From Aureimonas sp. OT7 (lineage in GTDB: Bacteria; Pseudomonadota; Alphaproteobacteria; Rhizobiales; Rhizobiaceae), in contig NZ_CP062167.1 of the NCBI RefSeq assembly GCF_014844055.1, positions 4,063,001 through 4,127,000 of the forward strand: a DNA stretch of 64,000 bases. Direction: 5' to 3'. Numbering within the stretch: position 1 is the first letter of the stretch; every line of letters begins with the position of its first letter. The position numbers and the translations under genes were made by a program. The notes beneath the pieces are model-generated. The model had not been told where the DNA came from and ran no database searches. It saw nothing but the letters and a program-made list of their open reading frames with translations. Below are positions 27,523 to 37,322 of this stretch, in pieces.

Positions 27523-29331
27523 CTACTCCCTGCGTCCGGACAGGCCGATCTCGCCGGCCGCCTGCAGGCTGTGGAACTTCGCATACAGGCTGCCACCCCG
27601 GGCAACAAGGTCGGAATGGGTGCCGCTTTCCGCGACGCGGCCGTTTTCGACCACCAGGATCTGGTCCGCGCCGACGATGGTCGACAGGCGATGCGCCACC
27701 ACCAGCACGGTCTTCTCACGCATGATCTCGGTCAAGGCGCGCTGGACCAGCGTCTCCGACTGGGTATCGAGCGCCGACGTCGCTTCGTCCAGGATGAGGA
27801 TCGGGGCCCCGCGCACGAGCGCCCGGGCAATGGACAGACGCTGCCGCTGCCCGCCCGAAAGCGTCATTCCGTTCTCGCCCACCGGCGTATCGTAGCCGAG
27901 GGGCTGGGCCAGGATGAACTCCTCTGCCTGCGCCATGCGCGCGGCAGCCTCGATCTCTTCGTCCGTGGCATCGAGACGACCGTAGCGCAGATTGTCGCGG
28001 ATGGTGCCCTCGAACAGCACGGCCTGCTGCGGCACATAGGATACCTGCGCCCGCAGCGACCGCTTGCTGACGCCGGAAATGTCCTGCCCGTCGATCGTGA
28101 TCCGGCCCGAAGACGGCTCATAGAAGCGCTCGATCAGCGAGAGGATGGTGGATTTGCCACCGCCCGATGCGCCGATGATGGCCGTCGTGCGGCCGGCCGG
28201 GGCGGTAAAGTCCACCTGACGCAGCACGGGCTCGCCGGCAGAATAGGCGAAGCTGACATTCTCGAAGCGGATTTCGCCGCCACTGACCTTCAGGTCGGGC
28301 GCGCCCGGCGCATCCGGCTTGCGAGGCTTGAGGTCGAGGATTTCGTAGATCATGCGCGCATTGACCAGCGCGCGCTCCATCTCCACCTGCAGCCGTGCCA
28401 GCCGGCGGGCCGGGTCGTAGGCCAGGAGAAGCGCGGTGATGAAGGCGAACATCGCGCCCGGCGAATGGCCGTAGACGATGGCGCGGTATCCGGACCAGCC
28501 GATGACGCCCGCGACGGCAAGGCCGGCGATGGTTTCCATGATGGGGCCCGAGCGTTCGGTAATGGCGGCGATGCGGTTGGCGCGCTCCTCCGCCGCCTCG
28601 ACCAACCGGTCCGTGCGCCGGCGCAGCGCCTCTTCCATGGTGAACGCCTTGACCACCTGGATTCCCTGCGCCGCCTCCTGCATGGAGCCGACCACCTGGG
28701 CATTGAGGTCGATGGACTGGCGGGTGGCCCGCCTCAGCTTGCGCGACAGGCGCCCGATCATGATGGCAACCGGCGGCCCCGCCAGAAGGGCGATCCCCGA
28801 CAGGACGGGGTCCTGCCAGATCATCACCCCGATCAGGAAGACAAGGGTAAGGAGATCGCGGGCCAGCGACGTGACGGTGAGGTTCAGCGTATCGCGGACA
28901 CCCGTCACGTTCTGGCTGATGCGCGCCGCGAGCTGGGCCGAACGCGTCTCGCCGAAAAAGTCGACCGACAGCTCGGTAAGGTGGGTGAACAGGCGCTTCT
29001 GGTAGCGCGCGACGATGTCATTGCCGATGCGGGCCAGGATCACGCCCTGGATATAGCTGGCAACGCCGCGGATCAGGAAGGCCGCGAAGACGGCAAGCGG
29101 CAGCGTCAACAGCAGGGCTCGGTTGCGCTCGACGAAGATCTCGTCGATCACGCTCCGCATGATCCAGGCCAGGAAGGCCGTCGACAGCGCCACGAGGATC
29201 AGGCACACGATGGCGATCGCATAGCCCCTGACGTGCGAGCGCCCGTTTTCGGCGAGGATGCGCCGCAGCAACTTGTATGCCTCGCCCCTTTCCTGCCCGT
29301 CGGCCAGCGAAAGGTTCTTCTGTCTACTCAC
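27523..29331 (-). CDS. ABC transporter fused permease/ATPase, lipid A exporter (MsbA) type (602 aa)
   Basis: This is a half-size ABC exporter with a six-helix membrane domain (about 35-310) and a nucleotide-binding domain. Walker A GASGGGKST is at 387-395, signature LSGGQ at 491-495 and Walker B ILILDE at 511-516. The closest type is MsbA/HlyB-class exporters of lipids or peptides; the substrate cannot be read from the sequence. The start is a GTG at 29331 with only a weak ribosome binding site. It lies 28 bases upstream of dapB on the same strand. Confidence 0.85.
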   Translation of the reverse strand: MSRQKNLSLADGQERGEAYKLLRRILAENGRSHVRGYAIAIVCLILVALSTAFLAWIMRSVIDEIFVERNRALLLTLPLAVFAAFLIRGVASYIQGVILARIGNDIVARYQKRLFTHLTELSVDFFGETRSAQLAARISQNVTGVRDTLNLTVTSLARDLLTLVFLIGVMIWQDPVLSGIALLAGPPVAIMIGRLSRKLRRATRQSIDLNAQVVGSMQEAAQGIQVVKAFTMEEALRRRTDRLVEAAEERANRIAAITERSGPIMETIAGLAVAGVIGWSGYRAIVYGHSPGAMFAFITALLLAYDPARRLARLQVEMERALVNARMIYEILDLKPRKPDAPGAPDLKVSGGEIRFENVSFAYSAGEPVLRQVDFTAPAGRTTAIIGASGGGKSTILSLIERFYEPSSGRITIDGQDISGVSKRSLRAQVSYVPQQAVLFEGTIRDNLRYGRLDATDEEIEAAARMAQAEEFILAQPLGYDTPVGENGMTLSGGQRQRLSIARALVRGAPILILDEATSALDTQSETLVQRALTEIMREKTVLVVAHRLSTIVGADQILVVENGRVAESGTHSDLVARGGSLYAKFHSLQAAGEIGLSGRRE

Positions 29332-29378
29332 GGCCGGCTCGTCCCGTTCATCGTGCCGCTCGCTTTAATGCATTTCCA

Positions 29379-29400
29379 GCCGAAGCGGAAACGCTTCGGC
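29379..29400. terminator. Perfect 9-bp hairpin with GAAA loop between glk and the ABC exporter gene
   Basis: GCCGAAGCG at 29379-29387 pairs with CGCTTCGGC at 29392-29400 around a GAAA loop (plus strand). It lies in the 115-base gap between glk and the exporter gene, both on the minus strand. On that strand the hairpin is followed by TGGAAATGCATTAAAG, not a true T-tract. It may end or stabilise the glk transcript. Confidence 0.5.
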
Positions 29401-29446
29401 GTCGAACAGTGCGGCGATGTAAAAATCCGGGCATCTATCCGCCCGG

Positions 29447-30469
29447 TCAGGCGGCCCAGCGCCGCCCGCTGGTTTCCAGGCCGAAGAAGCGCGGATTGCG
29501 CGCATAGGCCGCCATGCCGACCAGGGCCGCCATCGTTTCCGTCACCGCAAATAGCGGCATATCGCGCAGGAGGGCGGAATGCGGCGCCTTGTCCTCGAAG
29601 GCGGCGCGCACCAGTTCGGGCTCGATCAGGGGCACGATGCGCTGGAAGATCCCGCCGGCGATGTAGACGCCGCCCCGCGCCATGAAGATGAGGGCAAGGT
29701 CGCCCGCGACGCGGCCGAGGCATGTGGCAAACAGGCGTACCGCTTCCAGCGCCTCGGCCTCGCCGCGGGCGGCCGCCTCCGTGACGTCGGCCGGGTCGGC
29801 GTGCCTGCGCTCCTTCCCATCGGCCGTGCAGATGGCCTTGTAGAGATTGACGAGACCCCGGCCGCTCAGCACCTCCTCGGCGGAAACGCGCCCTTCGATG
29901 CGGTCGAGATGCGGCCATATCTCGAGGTCGCGCGCGGTTCGCGGGCCAAGGTCGATATGCCCGCCCTCGCCGGCGACGGGAATCCACATGCGCCGGGCGC
30001 GGACGAGGCCGGCGACGCCGAGCCCGGTTCCGGGGCCAAGCACGGCGCGGCTGGCCCCCTCCCGTGCCACGCCGCCGCCGATCTGCTTGCGGCCGGTTTC
30101 CGGCAGGGCCGAGACGGCCAGGGCCTGCGCCTCGAAATCGTTCATCACCACGATTTCCTCAAATCCGAGGTCGCGCATCAGCACCTTGGGACGCACGATC
30201 CACGGGCTGTTGGTCAGGTCGATCTCGTCGCCGTCGATCGGCCCGGCGATGGCCAGCACCGCCGAGTTGGGCTGCACGGAGGTCTTGTCCAGCACGGCGG
30301 CCTGGATGGCGTGGTCGATGTTGGGATAGTCCGCCGTCTTGACCACGGGGAACAGCTTCGGCTCGGCATAGGCATCGACCAGAAGCGCAAAGCGCGCGTT
30401 CGTGCCGCCGATGTCGGCCAGGAGGATCGGGAAGCGCAGCGCTTCGGCGCTAGTGAGGGTCGGGGTCAT
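29447..30469 (-). CDS. glk: Glucokinase (340 aa)
   Basis: Glucokinase phosphorylates glucose with ATP to glucose 6-phosphate. The ROK-independent Glk family is recognised by [15 protein letters not shown] at the N-terminus, [10 protein letters not shown], the catalytic ENDFEA-like [12 protein letters not shown] block, [12 protein letters not shown] and GEGGHIDL. The C-terminal [15 protein letters not shown] block closes the active site. The length is typical of the rhizobial enzyme. It stands as a single gene between mepA and the ABC exporter on the minus strand. Confidence 0.95.
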   Translation of the reverse strand: MTPTLTSAEALRFPILLADIGGTNARFALLVDAYAEPKLFPVVKTADYPNIDHAIQAAVLDKTSVQPNSAVLAIAGPIDGDEIDLTNSPWIVRPKVLMRDLGFEEIVVMNDFEAQALAVSALPETGRKQIGGGVAREGASRAVLGPGTGLGVAGLVRARRMWIPVAGEGGHIDLGPRTARDLEIWPHLDRIEGRVSAEEVLSGRGLVNLYKAICTADGKERRHADPADVTEAAARGEAEALEAVRLFATCLGRVAGDLALIFMARGGVYIAGGIFQRIVPLIEPELVRAAFEDKAPHSALLRDMPLFAVTETMAALVGMAAYARNPRFFGLETSGRRWAA

Positions 30470-30539
30470 ATGCAGGGGGCCTAAATCGATTGAAGATCAT
30501 ATGGGCGTAAGGGCGATTGGTTGACAGACGACTATCGCG

Positions 30540-31469
30540 TCACTGTGACGGGCGTTGCGTGGGTATGGCGACAGGACCGCGCGCGACCGACGCCGAAGCG
30601 GTGCCGGCGCCGCCATCCAGCACGGCGGCGCAGGCGCGCGGCAGATCGGCCATCGCCAGGGGCGGCTTCGGCTTATAGGGCGGGGCATCGGGCGGTGGCG
30701 GCTGCAGCGCGACGTCGAACCACCAGTCCAGATCGTTGCAACCGTCGTCCCGGCCCACGGGCGCCTGCTTTTCGCAGGCATTCTCCCCCGGCGGGCAGAA
30801 CATACGGATATGGAAGTGGTAATCGTGCCCGTAGGTGGGGCGCACCTTGGCCAGCCAGGCGCGGTCGCGCCCGGCCGTCTGGCAGAGCTTCTGTTTGATG
30901 CCCGGATGAACGAAGACCCGCTGCACCTCCGGCGCGCCGGCAACGCGGCGCAGGAGCTTCAGATGTTCGGGCCGCCACCGGCTGTCGTCCACATGGAGGG
31001 TCTTCGGGTCGATGAGGCTTTGCGGATCGAGGCTGTCGCGCTCTGCATCGCTCAGGCGGCGCTGCGGCATCGGCGTCAGGTAGACATCGGCGTCGAGGCC
31101 GATCTGGTGCGATGCGTGGCCCGACGACATCGGCCCACCGCGCGGCTGGGCGATATCCCCGATCAGGAACCCGCGCCACCCATCCTTTTCGGCCGCCTCG
31201 GCGGATAGGCGCTGCAGCAGCGAAATCATTGCCGGATTGCCCCAGGCCCGATTACGCGACGGCCGCGTCATCTGCCAGGTCGGCCCGTCCTTCGGCATCG
31301 CCACCGCGCCCGCCAGGCAACCCTTGGCATAGAAGCCGATGCTGCGGCTGGGCATGGCTGCCGGCTGCGTGCGAGCGCCGAACAGGTCCTTGGCTGCCGG
31401 CGCGGCGACGGCCGGACCTGCAAGGGCCACCAGCAAAGCGACGCCGAGCGACGCGAGGGAGCAGTTCAT
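30540..31469 (-). CDS. mepA: Penicillin-insensitive murein endopeptidase MepA (309 aa)
   Basis: MepA is a periplasmic zinc (LAS-type) peptidase that cuts D-Ala-meso-DAP cross-links in peptidoglycan. A signal peptide is clear (hydrophobic 6-22, then VAAPA). The zinc motif HxxxxxxD is His121-Asp128 in SSGHASHQIGLDADVYL, and the HxH motif is in GHDYHFHIRM. Several cysteines near the C-terminal half fit disulfides. The ATG at 31469 begins the signal peptide. The C-terminal tail (about 285-309) is alanine-rich and poorly conserved. Confidence 0.93.
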   Translation of the reverse strand: MNCSLASLGVALLVALAGPAVAAPAAKDLFGARTQPAAMPSRSIGFYAKGCLAGAVAMPKDGPTWQMTRPSRNRAWGNPAMISLLQRLSAEAAEKDGWRGFLIGDIAQPRGGPMSSGHASHQIGLDADVYLTPMPQRRLSDAERDSLDPQSLIDPKTLHVDDSRWRPEHLKLLRRVAGAPEVQRVFVHPGIKQKLCQTAGRDRAWLAKVRPTYGHDYHFHIRMFCPPGENACEKQAPVGRDDGCNDLDWWFDVALQPPPPDAPPYKPKPPLAMADLPRACAAVLDGGAGTASASVARGPVAIPTQRPSQ

Positions 31470-31548
31470 GATCACCTCCGCATCATGAGCCGCCAAGTGT
31501 GGCCCTGCAAGGATGCGCGGAGCTTGCCCGCACAACATTGCGATGTCG

Positions 31549-33966
31549 TCAGGCGCGCAGCGTGCCGCCGGTCGCCTTGGCCACCGCTGCCACGATCTTC
31601 TGCGATACCGCTTCCAGATCCTCGTCGGTCAAGGTTCGCTCGGCCGGCTTCAACGTGACTTCGATGGCGATGGATTTGCGTCCTTCGCCAAGCGACGCAC
31701 CGGTAAAGACGTCGAAAACGCTGACCGACGACACGAGCTTGCGTTCGGCGCCTTCGGCAGCCCGTACGAGTTTCAGCGCCTCCACCGCCTCGTCCACCAC
31801 GAAGGCGAAGTCGCGCCGCACCGGCTGGAACGGGGAAAGCTCCAGCACCGGCTTTGTCCGGGTGGCCTTGCGCTTGCCCTCCGGCAGCGCGCCGAGGAAC
31901 ACCTCGAACCCGCAATGGGCGCCCGACAGGCGCATCTTCTTCAGGACACGCGGATGAAACTCGCCGAACTCGGCCAGCGTCACCTTGGGTCCAAGCTTCA
32001 GGCGGCCGGAGCGGCCGGGATGATACCAGGCGCTGGCGCCCGCCTCCACCTGCAGCCGATCGGTGGGTACGCCGGCCGCCTCCAGCACGGCGATGGCGTC
32101 GGCCTTGGCGTCGAACACCGAAACCGGGGCGGCGTTGCCGGCCCAGTTGCGTCCCGCTCCCGCCGGCGCGGCGGTGCCGCGCCGCAATCCCGCCGCGACG
32201 CGCAACTGCCCGGCGGGCGTATCGTCGTGGTAGACATGGGAAACCTCGAACAGCGCCACATCGCCGTAGCCCCGCGCCGCATTGCGCCCGCCCGCCGCCA
32301 GCAGACTGGGCAGAAGCGAGGGCCGCATGTCGGTCAGTTCCGCGGCGATGGGGTTTTCGAGCTGCAGTTCCGGGGCGCCGCCACCGAAGGCCACGGCCTC
32401 CTCGTGCGGGATGAACGCATAGGTGACCGTTTCCAGCATGCCGCGCGCGGCAAGAGCACGCCTGGCCAGCCGATCGCGCAGCTGCGCCGTCGTCAGGACG
32501 CGGCCTGCCACGGCCCCTTCGCGAGGCAGCGGCTGCGGGGTGATCGCATCCACGCCCGTAAGGCGCATGACCTCTTCCACCAGGTCGGCCTTGCCTTCGA
32601 CATCCGGGCGCCAGCTCGGCGCGATGACGTCGGCGCCCTCCGCGTCGCGGGCCGTCACGGCGAAACCCAGCCGCTCCAGCAACTCGACCTGGCGATCGGG
32701 TGCGATATCCAGGCTGGTCAGTCTCTTCACCTCGGTGAAGGGCAGACGGATTTGCCCGGGCGCGTCGGCCCGGTGCGGCACGACGACCCGCTCGCTGGCC
32801 TCGCCACCGCACAGATCGAGGATCATGCGGGTGGCAAGGTCCAGTCCCGGCTCCATGAAGGCCGGATCGACGCCGCGCTCGAAGCGATAGCGCGCGTCCG
32901 TCACGATCCCGAGCGCGCGGCCCGTGCGCGCGATGTCCAGGGGACGCCAGAGGGCGGATTCCACCAGCACGTCAATGGTGCCCTCGTCGCAGCCGGAGTG
33001 CTCGCCCCCCATGATGCCGCCGATGGATTCCGGACCCTTGTCGTCGGCGATCACGCAGACGCTCTCGTCCAGCGCATAAATGCGGCCGTCGAGTGCCAGG
33101 ATTTCCTCGCCCGAGCGGCCCTGCCGCACGGTGAGCGACCCGGAAACCTTGGCCGCATCGAAGACGTGCAGCGGGCGCCCGCGATCGAACGTCAGGTAGT
33201 TGGTGATATCCACCAACGCATTGATCGGGCGCAGGCCGATGGCGCGCAGCCGCTTCTGCATCCACTCCGGCGAGGGACCGTTGGTGACGCCCCGCACCAG
33301 GCGCAGGGCGAAACCCGTGCAGGTGGGGCTTTGCACGTCGACCGACACCGGGCACGCGCCGGAACCCTCGATCCGGTCGACGGCGGCGTCCTTCAACCGG
33401 CCGAGGCCGGAGGCTGCAAGGTCCCGCGCGATGCCGTGGATGCTGGTGGCGTCCGGCCGGTTGGGCGTCAGGTTGATCTCGATCACCGGGTCGGACAGGC
33501 CGGCATAGTCGGCGAAGGCCATGCCGACAGGCGCGTCGGAGGGCAGGCTGATGATGCCGTTATGCTCGTCCGAGAGTTCCAGCTCGCGCTCCGAGCACAT
33601 CATGCCGAAGCTTTCGACGCCGCGGATCTTGCCGACGCCCAGGGTCGTGTCGATGCCCGGAACATAGGTGCCGGGCAGCGCCAGCACGCCGACAAGGCCG
33701 GCCACCGCGTTGGGGGCGCCGCAGACGATCTGCAGCGGCTTGCCGCCGTTGACGTCCGGTCCCGCGTCGACGCTGAGCACGCGCAGCTTGTCGGCGTCCG
33801 GATGCGGCTGCGCCGTCAAGACGCGCGCGATGGTGAAGGGGCGGAAGGCGGCCCCGTCGTCGACATGCTCGACCTCAAGGCCGATGGCGGTCAGGCGTTC
33901 GGTGATTTCGCCAAGGCCCGCCTCGGTGTCGAGATGGTCCTTCAGCCAGGACAGGGTGAACTTCAT
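31549..33966 (-). CDS. pheT: Phenylalanine-tRNA ligase beta subunit PheT (805 aa)
   Basis: PheT is the beta chain of the alpha2-beta2 synthetase that charges tRNA-Phe. Order of domains: N-terminal [12 protein letters not shown], a tRNA-binding OB domain (about 40-150), the B3/B4 editing domain (about 210-385, with [31 protein letters not shown]), B5 (about 400-475), the catalytic-like core, and the anticodon-binding FDX-ACB domain at the end. The full length is present. A small membrane-protein gene separates it from pheS. Confidence 0.96.
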   Translation of the reverse strand: MKFTLSWLKDHLDTEAGLGEITERLTAIGLEVEHVDDGAAFRPFTIARVLTAQPHPDADKLRVLSVDAGPDVNGGKPLQIVCGAPNAVAGLVGVLALPGTYVPGIDTTLGVGKIRGVESFGMMCSERELELSDEHNGIISLPSDAPVGMAFADYAGLSDPVIEINLTPNRPDATSIHGIARDLAASGLGRLKDAAVDRIEGSGACPVSVDVQSPTCTGFALRLVRGVTNGPSPEWMQKRLRAIGLRPINALVDITNYLTFDRGRPLHVFDAAKVSGSLTVRQGRSGEEILALDGRIYALDESVCVIADDKGPESIGGIMGGEHSGCDEGTIDVLVESALWRPLDIARTGRALGIVTDARYRFERGVDPAFMEPGLDLATRMILDLCGGEASERVVVPHRADAPGQIRLPFTEVKRLTSLDIAPDRQVELLERLGFAVTARDAEGADVIAPSWRPDVEGKADLVEEVMRLTGVDAITPQPLPREGAVAGRVLTTAQLRDRLARRALAARGMLETVTYAFIPHEEAVAFGGGAPELQLENPIAAELTDMRPSLLPSLLAAGGRNAARGYGDVALFEVSHVYHDDTPAGQLRVAAGLRRGTAAPAGAGRNWAGNAAPVSVFDAKADAIAVLEAAGVPTDRLQVEAGASAWYHPGRSGRLKLGPKVTLAEFGEFHPRVLKKMRLSGAHCGFEVFLGALPEGKRKATRTKPVLELSPFQPVRRDFAFVVDEAVEALKLVRAAEGAERKLVSSVSVFDVFTGASLGEGRKSIAIEVTLKPAERTLTDEDLEAVSQKIVAAVAKATGGTLRA

Positions 33967-34005
33967 ATCAAAGATCGCGATCGTATCGGAAAAGAAAGGA
34001 TGGGT

Positions 34006-34401
34006 TCAGTCGAGCCGGCGGGCCACGCCGCGCGCCGCCTGCCGGCTTGCGGCATTGGCATGCACGAAGCGGTAGATCGACAGCGCCAGCACGGCGAAGA
34101 CGAGGTTGAGCAGGATGATCGTCGTCCAGCCCAGCGTATCGCCCAGCACGAAGCGGTCGACCAGCGTCGGCAGGACGACGCCCACGGCAAGGCTTGCCAG
34201 CGCCGCAGGCGTTCGATCCAGTTGATGGTACAGGAAGGCGAATAGGGCGACGGTGACGAGGCCGAGCACATAGGCACCGAGCGAGGCGACGGCCACCGCG
34301 AAGGGCGTGCCGGCAAACAGCCAGGCCAGGAGCCCCGTCAGCACCGTGCCGAGGACGGCGCCGGCCAGAACCGCGATGCATTCCAGGATCATCATCTTCA
34401 T
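34006..34401 (-). CDS. Predicted four-helix membrane protein between pheS and pheT (131 aa)
   Basis: I do not recognise a family. Four hydrophobic segments are evident (about 6-28, 34-57, 67-86 and 90-111), with a basic C-terminus (ANAASRQAARGVARRLD). The ATG at 34401 has AGAGG eight bases upstream; an ATG at 34407 is an alternative. It lies 14-20 bases after pheS and 39 bases before pheT, on the same strand, so it is very likely cotranscribed with the synthetase genes. No role in tRNA charging is implied. Confidence 0.75.
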   Translation of the reverse strand: MKMMILECIAVLAGAVLGTVLTGLLAWLFAGTPFAVAVASLGAYVLGLVTVALFAFLYHQLDRTPAALASLAVGVVLPTLVDRFVLGDTLGWTTIILLNLVFAVLALSIYRFVHANAASRQAARGVARRLD

Positions 34402-34420
34402 CGCCATCGCCTCTTCGGTA

Positions 34421-35512
34421 TCAGTTGCTGCTCAGCCCGCCGAACAGTGTCGGAATATCCAGCGGCCGGAAGCCATAATGCTCGAGCCACCGGACATCCG
34501 CGTCGAAGAAGGCGCGCAGATCCGGCATGCCGTATTTCAGCATGGCGATCCGGTCGATGCCCATGCCCCAGGCGAAGCCCTGGAACTCGTCCGGATCGAG
34601 CCCGCTGAGGCGCAGCACGTTGGGATGCACCATGCCGCAGCCGAGAATCTCCATCCAGTCCGTGCCTTCGCCGAAGCGGACCTCGCCGGGACGCGAGCGG
34701 TCGCACTGGATATCCACTTCCATCGACGGTTCGGTGAAGGGAAAGAAGCTCGGCCGAAAACGCATCTTCACCGTCGGCACCTCGAAGAAGGCGCGACAGA
34801 ACTCTTCAAGGACCCACATCATGTTGGCGATGTTGGCCTTGCGGTCGATCACCAGACCTTCGAGCTGATGGAACATCGGCGAGTGCGTCGCGTCCGAATC
34901 CTGCCGGTAGGTCTTGCCGGGAATGACGATGCGGATGGGCGGCTTCTGGCTTTCCATCGTGCGCACCTGCACCGGCGAGGTATGGGTGCGCAGCACCTTG
35001 CGCGTCCCGTCCGCGCCCGGGCGGAAGAAGAACGTGTCGTGCATCTCGCGCGCGGGGTGCCCTTCCGGGAAATTCAGCGCGGTGAAGTTGTAGTAGTCGG
35101 TCTCGACATCCGGCCCTTCGGCGATGGCGAAGCCCATGTCGGAGAAGATCGCGGTGATCTCGTCCACCACCTGGCTCAGCGGATGCAGCCGCCCCGCCGC
35201 CAGGGAAGAGGGCCGCAGCGGCAGCGTGACGTCTACGGCTTCCGCCGCCAGCCTCGCCTCGATCGCCGCATCGGCCAGGGCTTCCTTTCGCTGGGCCAAA
35301 GCCTGCTGCACCCGGTCCCGCAGGCCGTTGAGCGCAGGCCCGGCTTCGCGCCGCTCATCCGGCGTCATCCGGCCGAGGCCCTTCAGGAGCTCGGAGATTT
35401 CGCCCTTCTTGCCCAGCGCGGCCAGCCGCACGTCTTCCAGCGCGGCTTCGCTCGTCGCCGCCTCGATCTGCGAGAGGGTGCGCGCCTCGATGGCCGCAAG
35501 ATCGCTCGCCAT
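34421..35512 (-). CDS. pheS: Phenylalanine-tRNA ligase alpha subunit PheS (363 aa)
   Basis: PheS carries the catalytic class II core of the synthetase. A coiled-coil arm (about 1-90) binds tRNA; the core holds motif 2 ([10 protein letters not shown] to FRQD-type [18 protein letters not shown]) and motif 3 (GWGMGIDR-type [12 protein letters not shown]). The ATG at 35512 is preferred because AGGA lies seven bases upstream and the protein then starts [10 protein letters not shown]. ATGs at 35518 and 35527 are possible. Confidence 0.95.
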   Translation of the reverse strand: MASDLAAIEARTLSQIEAATSEAALEDVRLAALGKKGEISELLKGLGRMTPDERREAGPALNGLRDRVQQALAQRKEALADAAIEARLAAEAVDVTLPLRPSSLAAGRLHPLSQVVDEITAIFSDMGFAIAEGPDVETDYYNFTALNFPEGHPAREMHDTFFFRPGADGTRKVLRTHTSPVQVRTMESQKPPIRIVIPGKTYRQDSDATHSPMFHQLEGLVIDRKANIANMMWVLEEFCRAFFEVPTVKMRFRPSFFPFTEPSMEVDIQCDRSRPGEVRFGEGTDWMEILGCGMVHPNVLRLSGLDPDEFQGFAWGMGIDRIAMLKYGMPDLRAFFDADVRWLEHYGFRPLDIPTLFGGLSSN

Positions 35513-35624
35513 GGTCATGTCCTGCATGATCCCCCTGCCGGGTCCGTCGCGCCGCATCGCATGCGGCGCGCTCCCCGCCTGTTTCTTCGATGTCATGAGC
35601 TTCAAGCACAAAGCATGCGAACGC

Positions 35625-35664
35625 GACAAGGCCCGCACGCGGCATGCGCGGCGGGCCTTGTCGT
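35625..35664. terminator. 13-bp stem hairpin between rplT and pheS
   Basis: CGACAAGGCCCGC at 35625-35637 pairs perfectly with GCGGGCCTTGTCG at 35652-35664. Five Ts follow on the plus strand (35665-35669), but the genes on both sides are read from the minus strand, where the hairpin is followed by a weakly T-rich stretch. It may act as terminator or attenuator between rplT and pheS. Confidence 0.6.
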
Positions 35665-35691
35665 TTTTAACGGTTCGGGCTGTCCCGATAC

Positions 35692-35712
35692 TGCCGGGGC
35701 CGGCCCGGCAGT
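35692..35712. terminator. 8-bp hairpin just after rplT
   Basis: CTGCCGGG at 35692-35699 pairs with CCCGGCAG at 35705-35712, eleven bases beyond the rplT stop. No T-tract follows on the minus strand. Together with the larger hairpin at 35625-35664 it gives two strong structures in tandem before pheS. Confidence 0.5.
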
Positions 35713-35722
35713 GCGCCTTGCG

Positions 35723-36139
35723 TCAGGCAGCGCGCTTTTCGCCGACAGCGCGCTCATAGGCGTTGTCGTTGTTGTCCTTGAGGTAGGCAAGAGCCGACTT
35801 CGCCTGCTCGACCAGGACCGCGAAGGCCTCCGGCTCGTGGATGGCGATGTCGGACAGCACCTTGCGGTCGACTTCGATGCCGGCCTTGGTGAGGCCGTCC
35901 ATGAAGCGGGCGTAGGTCAGCCCATGCTCGCGGACGCCGGCGTTGATGCGCTGGATCCAAAGGGCGCGGAAGTTGCGCTTCTTAACGCGGCGGTCGCGCG
36001 TCGCATACTGCTTGGCGCGGTCGACGGCGGCCTTGGCGGCGCGGATGGTGTTCTTGCGGCGTCCGTAAAAGCCCTTGGCGGCCTTCAGAACCTTCTTGTG
36101 CTTGGCGTGCGAGGTAACGCCTCTTTTGACACGTGCCAT
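35723..36139 (-). CDS. rplT: 50S ribosomal protein L20 (138 aa)
   Basis: L20 binds 23S rRNA early in large-subunit assembly. The basic N-terminal arm ([30 protein letters not shown]) and the globular [23 protein letters not shown] domain are typical. The C-terminal extension (about 118-138) is usual in alphaproteobacteria. The gene follows rpmI by 44 bases. In other bacteria L20 represses its own operon by binding the rpmI leader. Confidence 0.98.
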   Translation of the reverse strand: MARVKRGVTSHAKHKKVLKAAKGFYGRRKNTIRAAKAAVDRAKQYATRDRRVKKRNFRALWIQRINAGVREHGLTYARFMDGLTKAGIEVDRKVLSDIAIHEPEAFAVLVEQAKSALAYLKDNNDNAYERAVGEKRAA

Positions 36140-36183
36140 GATATCGCTCCTGAATCTCTAAACCTTGAGGTGTCCCGACCCGC

Positions 36184-36384
36184 TCAGCGGTCGTAGGGCA
36201 TGTAGGTCTTGACGATGCGCTCGTCCGGCTTGGACAGGATCATCGTTCCGCGCGCATCGCGGATGAAGTCGTTGGAGCGTTTGATCATGCCGTGGCGCTT
36301 GCCGGCGGGCTGGGCCTTGACCTTGCCGGTTGCCGTCATGCGGAAGCGCTTCTTGGCGCTCGATTTGGTCTTCATCTTGGGCAT
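36184..36384 (-). CDS. rpmI: 50S ribosomal protein L35 (66 aa)
   Basis: L35 is a small basic protein of the large subunit. [21 protein letters not shown] and [19 protein letters not shown] are the family pattern. The ATG at 36384 has AAGGAGAG upstream and gives the standard 66 residues. It lies between infC and rplT; the 208-base gap on its 5' side holds a likely promoter and two hairpins (listed separately). Confidence 0.98.
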   Translation of the reverse strand: MPKMKTKSSAKKRFRMTATGKVKAQPAGKRHGMIKRSNDFIRDARGTMILSKPDERIVKTYMPYDR

Positions 36385-36414
36385 TTTGCTCTCCTTGATG
36401 GATGCGGCGACGGC

Positions 36415-36452
36415 GGCGGACCTTGAAGGACCGCCGTTCGGCCTTACCGAAC
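36415..36452 (-). promoter_or_regulatory. Tandem hairpins in the rpmI leader
   Basis: Two adjacent inverted repeats lie 31 bases upstream of the rpmI start: GGCGG with CCGCC plus an inner AGG/CCT pairing (36415-36435), and GTTCGG with CCGAAC (36436-36452). Their place matches where L20 autoregulation acts in other bacteria, but no L20-binding mimic can be proven by eye. Confidence 0.45.
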
Positions 36453-36518
36453 GTGTCGCCAAGCATTTGGAGCCGCCACGGCATGCCCTGCCGGACGGCT
36501 CTCAATTGAACGCTGGGG

Positions 36519-36547
36519 CTTATAGTCTGTCGTCCCCGGCATGGCAA
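36519..36547 (-). promoter_or_regulatory. Sigma-70-type promoter for rpmI-rplT
   Basis: Read on the minus strand, TTGCCA (36542-36547) and TATAAG (36519-36524) are separated by exactly 17 bases. Transcription would start near 36512 and give a leader of about 128 bases before rpmI. This would allow the two ribosomal genes to be expressed apart from infC. Confidence 0.55.
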
Positions 36548-36592
36548 GCCCGCATTCGCGGAGGCTCGCCGTGGCCGGGGTCGGCGCGCGCG

Positions 36593-37132
36593 TCAGCCGC
36601 GCGGCGCCAGAACCATCATCATCTGACGGCCTTCGAGCTTGGGCTCGGCTTCGACCTTGGAGATTTCGGCGGTTTCCTCGCGGACGCGGTTCAACAGCTG
36701 CATACCGAGTTCCTGGTGTGCCATCTCGCGGCCACGGAAGCGCAGCGTCACCTTGACCTTGTCGCCTTCGTCGAAGAAGCGGCGAACGGCCTTCATCTTG
36801 GTCTCGTAGTCATGATCGTCGATGTTCGGCCGCATCTTGATCTCTTTGACCTCGATGACCTTCTGGCGCTTGCGCGCCTCGGCGGCCTTCTTCTGATTCT
36901 CGTATTTGAGCTTGCCCAGATCGAGGATCTTGCACACGGGCGGATTGGCGGTGGGGACGATCTCGACGAGATCCAGTCCGGCCTCTTCCGCCATGGCAAG
37001 GGCCTCGGCAGTCGGCGTCGGACCGCGGTTCTGGCCGTCAGCGTCGATCAGCTGAATCTGCGGAACACGAATTTCCCGGTTGGAGCGCGGTCCTTCCTTC
37101 TGGGCGGGCGGGGCACGAAACGGTCTGCGAAT
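36593..37132 (-). CDS. infC: Translation initiation factor IF-3, AUU start (179 aa)
   Basis: IF-3 keeps 30S subunits free and rejects wrong start codons. No ATG, GTG or TTG stands at the right place; the family N-terminus (RRPFRAPP, then [21 protein letters not shown]) begins directly after an ATT at 37130-37132, with AGGAG nine bases upstream. An ATT start is known for infC in many bacteria and lets IF-3 limit its own synthesis. The next ATG (36994) would remove 46 conserved residues. The C-terminal domain ends with [11 protein letters not shown], as usual. Confidence 0.93.
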   Translation of the reverse strand: MRRPFRAPPAQKEGPRSNREIRVPQIQLIDADGQNRGPTPTAEALAMAEEAGLDLVEIVPTANPPVCKILDLGKLKYENQKKAAEARKRQKVIEVKEIKMRPNIDDHDYETKMKAVRRFFDEGDKVKVTLRFRGREMAHQELGMQLLNRVREETAEISKVEAEPKLEGRQMMMVLAPRG

Positions 37133-37248
37133 GGTCGTTCACTCCTGTTGTTGACGACAGATGCGAAGTTGCGCGACAACGCACGCAACCCGGCCCCGGC
37201 TGGCGGCTCGCCTTTCGGCAGCGCCGGCCCTGGGCCGATCACCTTTTC

Positions 37249-37277
37249 GATATAGCACGTCGCCCGGCGAGTTTCAC
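37249..37277 (-). promoter_or_regulatory. Possible promoter of infC
   Basis: On the minus strand GTGAAA (37272-37277) and TATATC (37249-37254) are 17 bases apart, about 115 bases upstream of the infC start. The -10 is good and the -35 fair. The gap between infC and the divergent hydrolase gene must hold the operon promoter, and this is the best pair I see. Confidence 0.4.
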
Positions 37278-37322
37278 CCATTTAGCGTACGATTTGCATG
37301 AAGACAGACAGGGAGCAGCCGG

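Noticed and set aside
31513..34245. Plus-strand open frame of about 910 codons opposite pheT
   Set aside because: It lies opposite a full-length, unmistakable pheT; no ribosome binding site and no recognisable domain.
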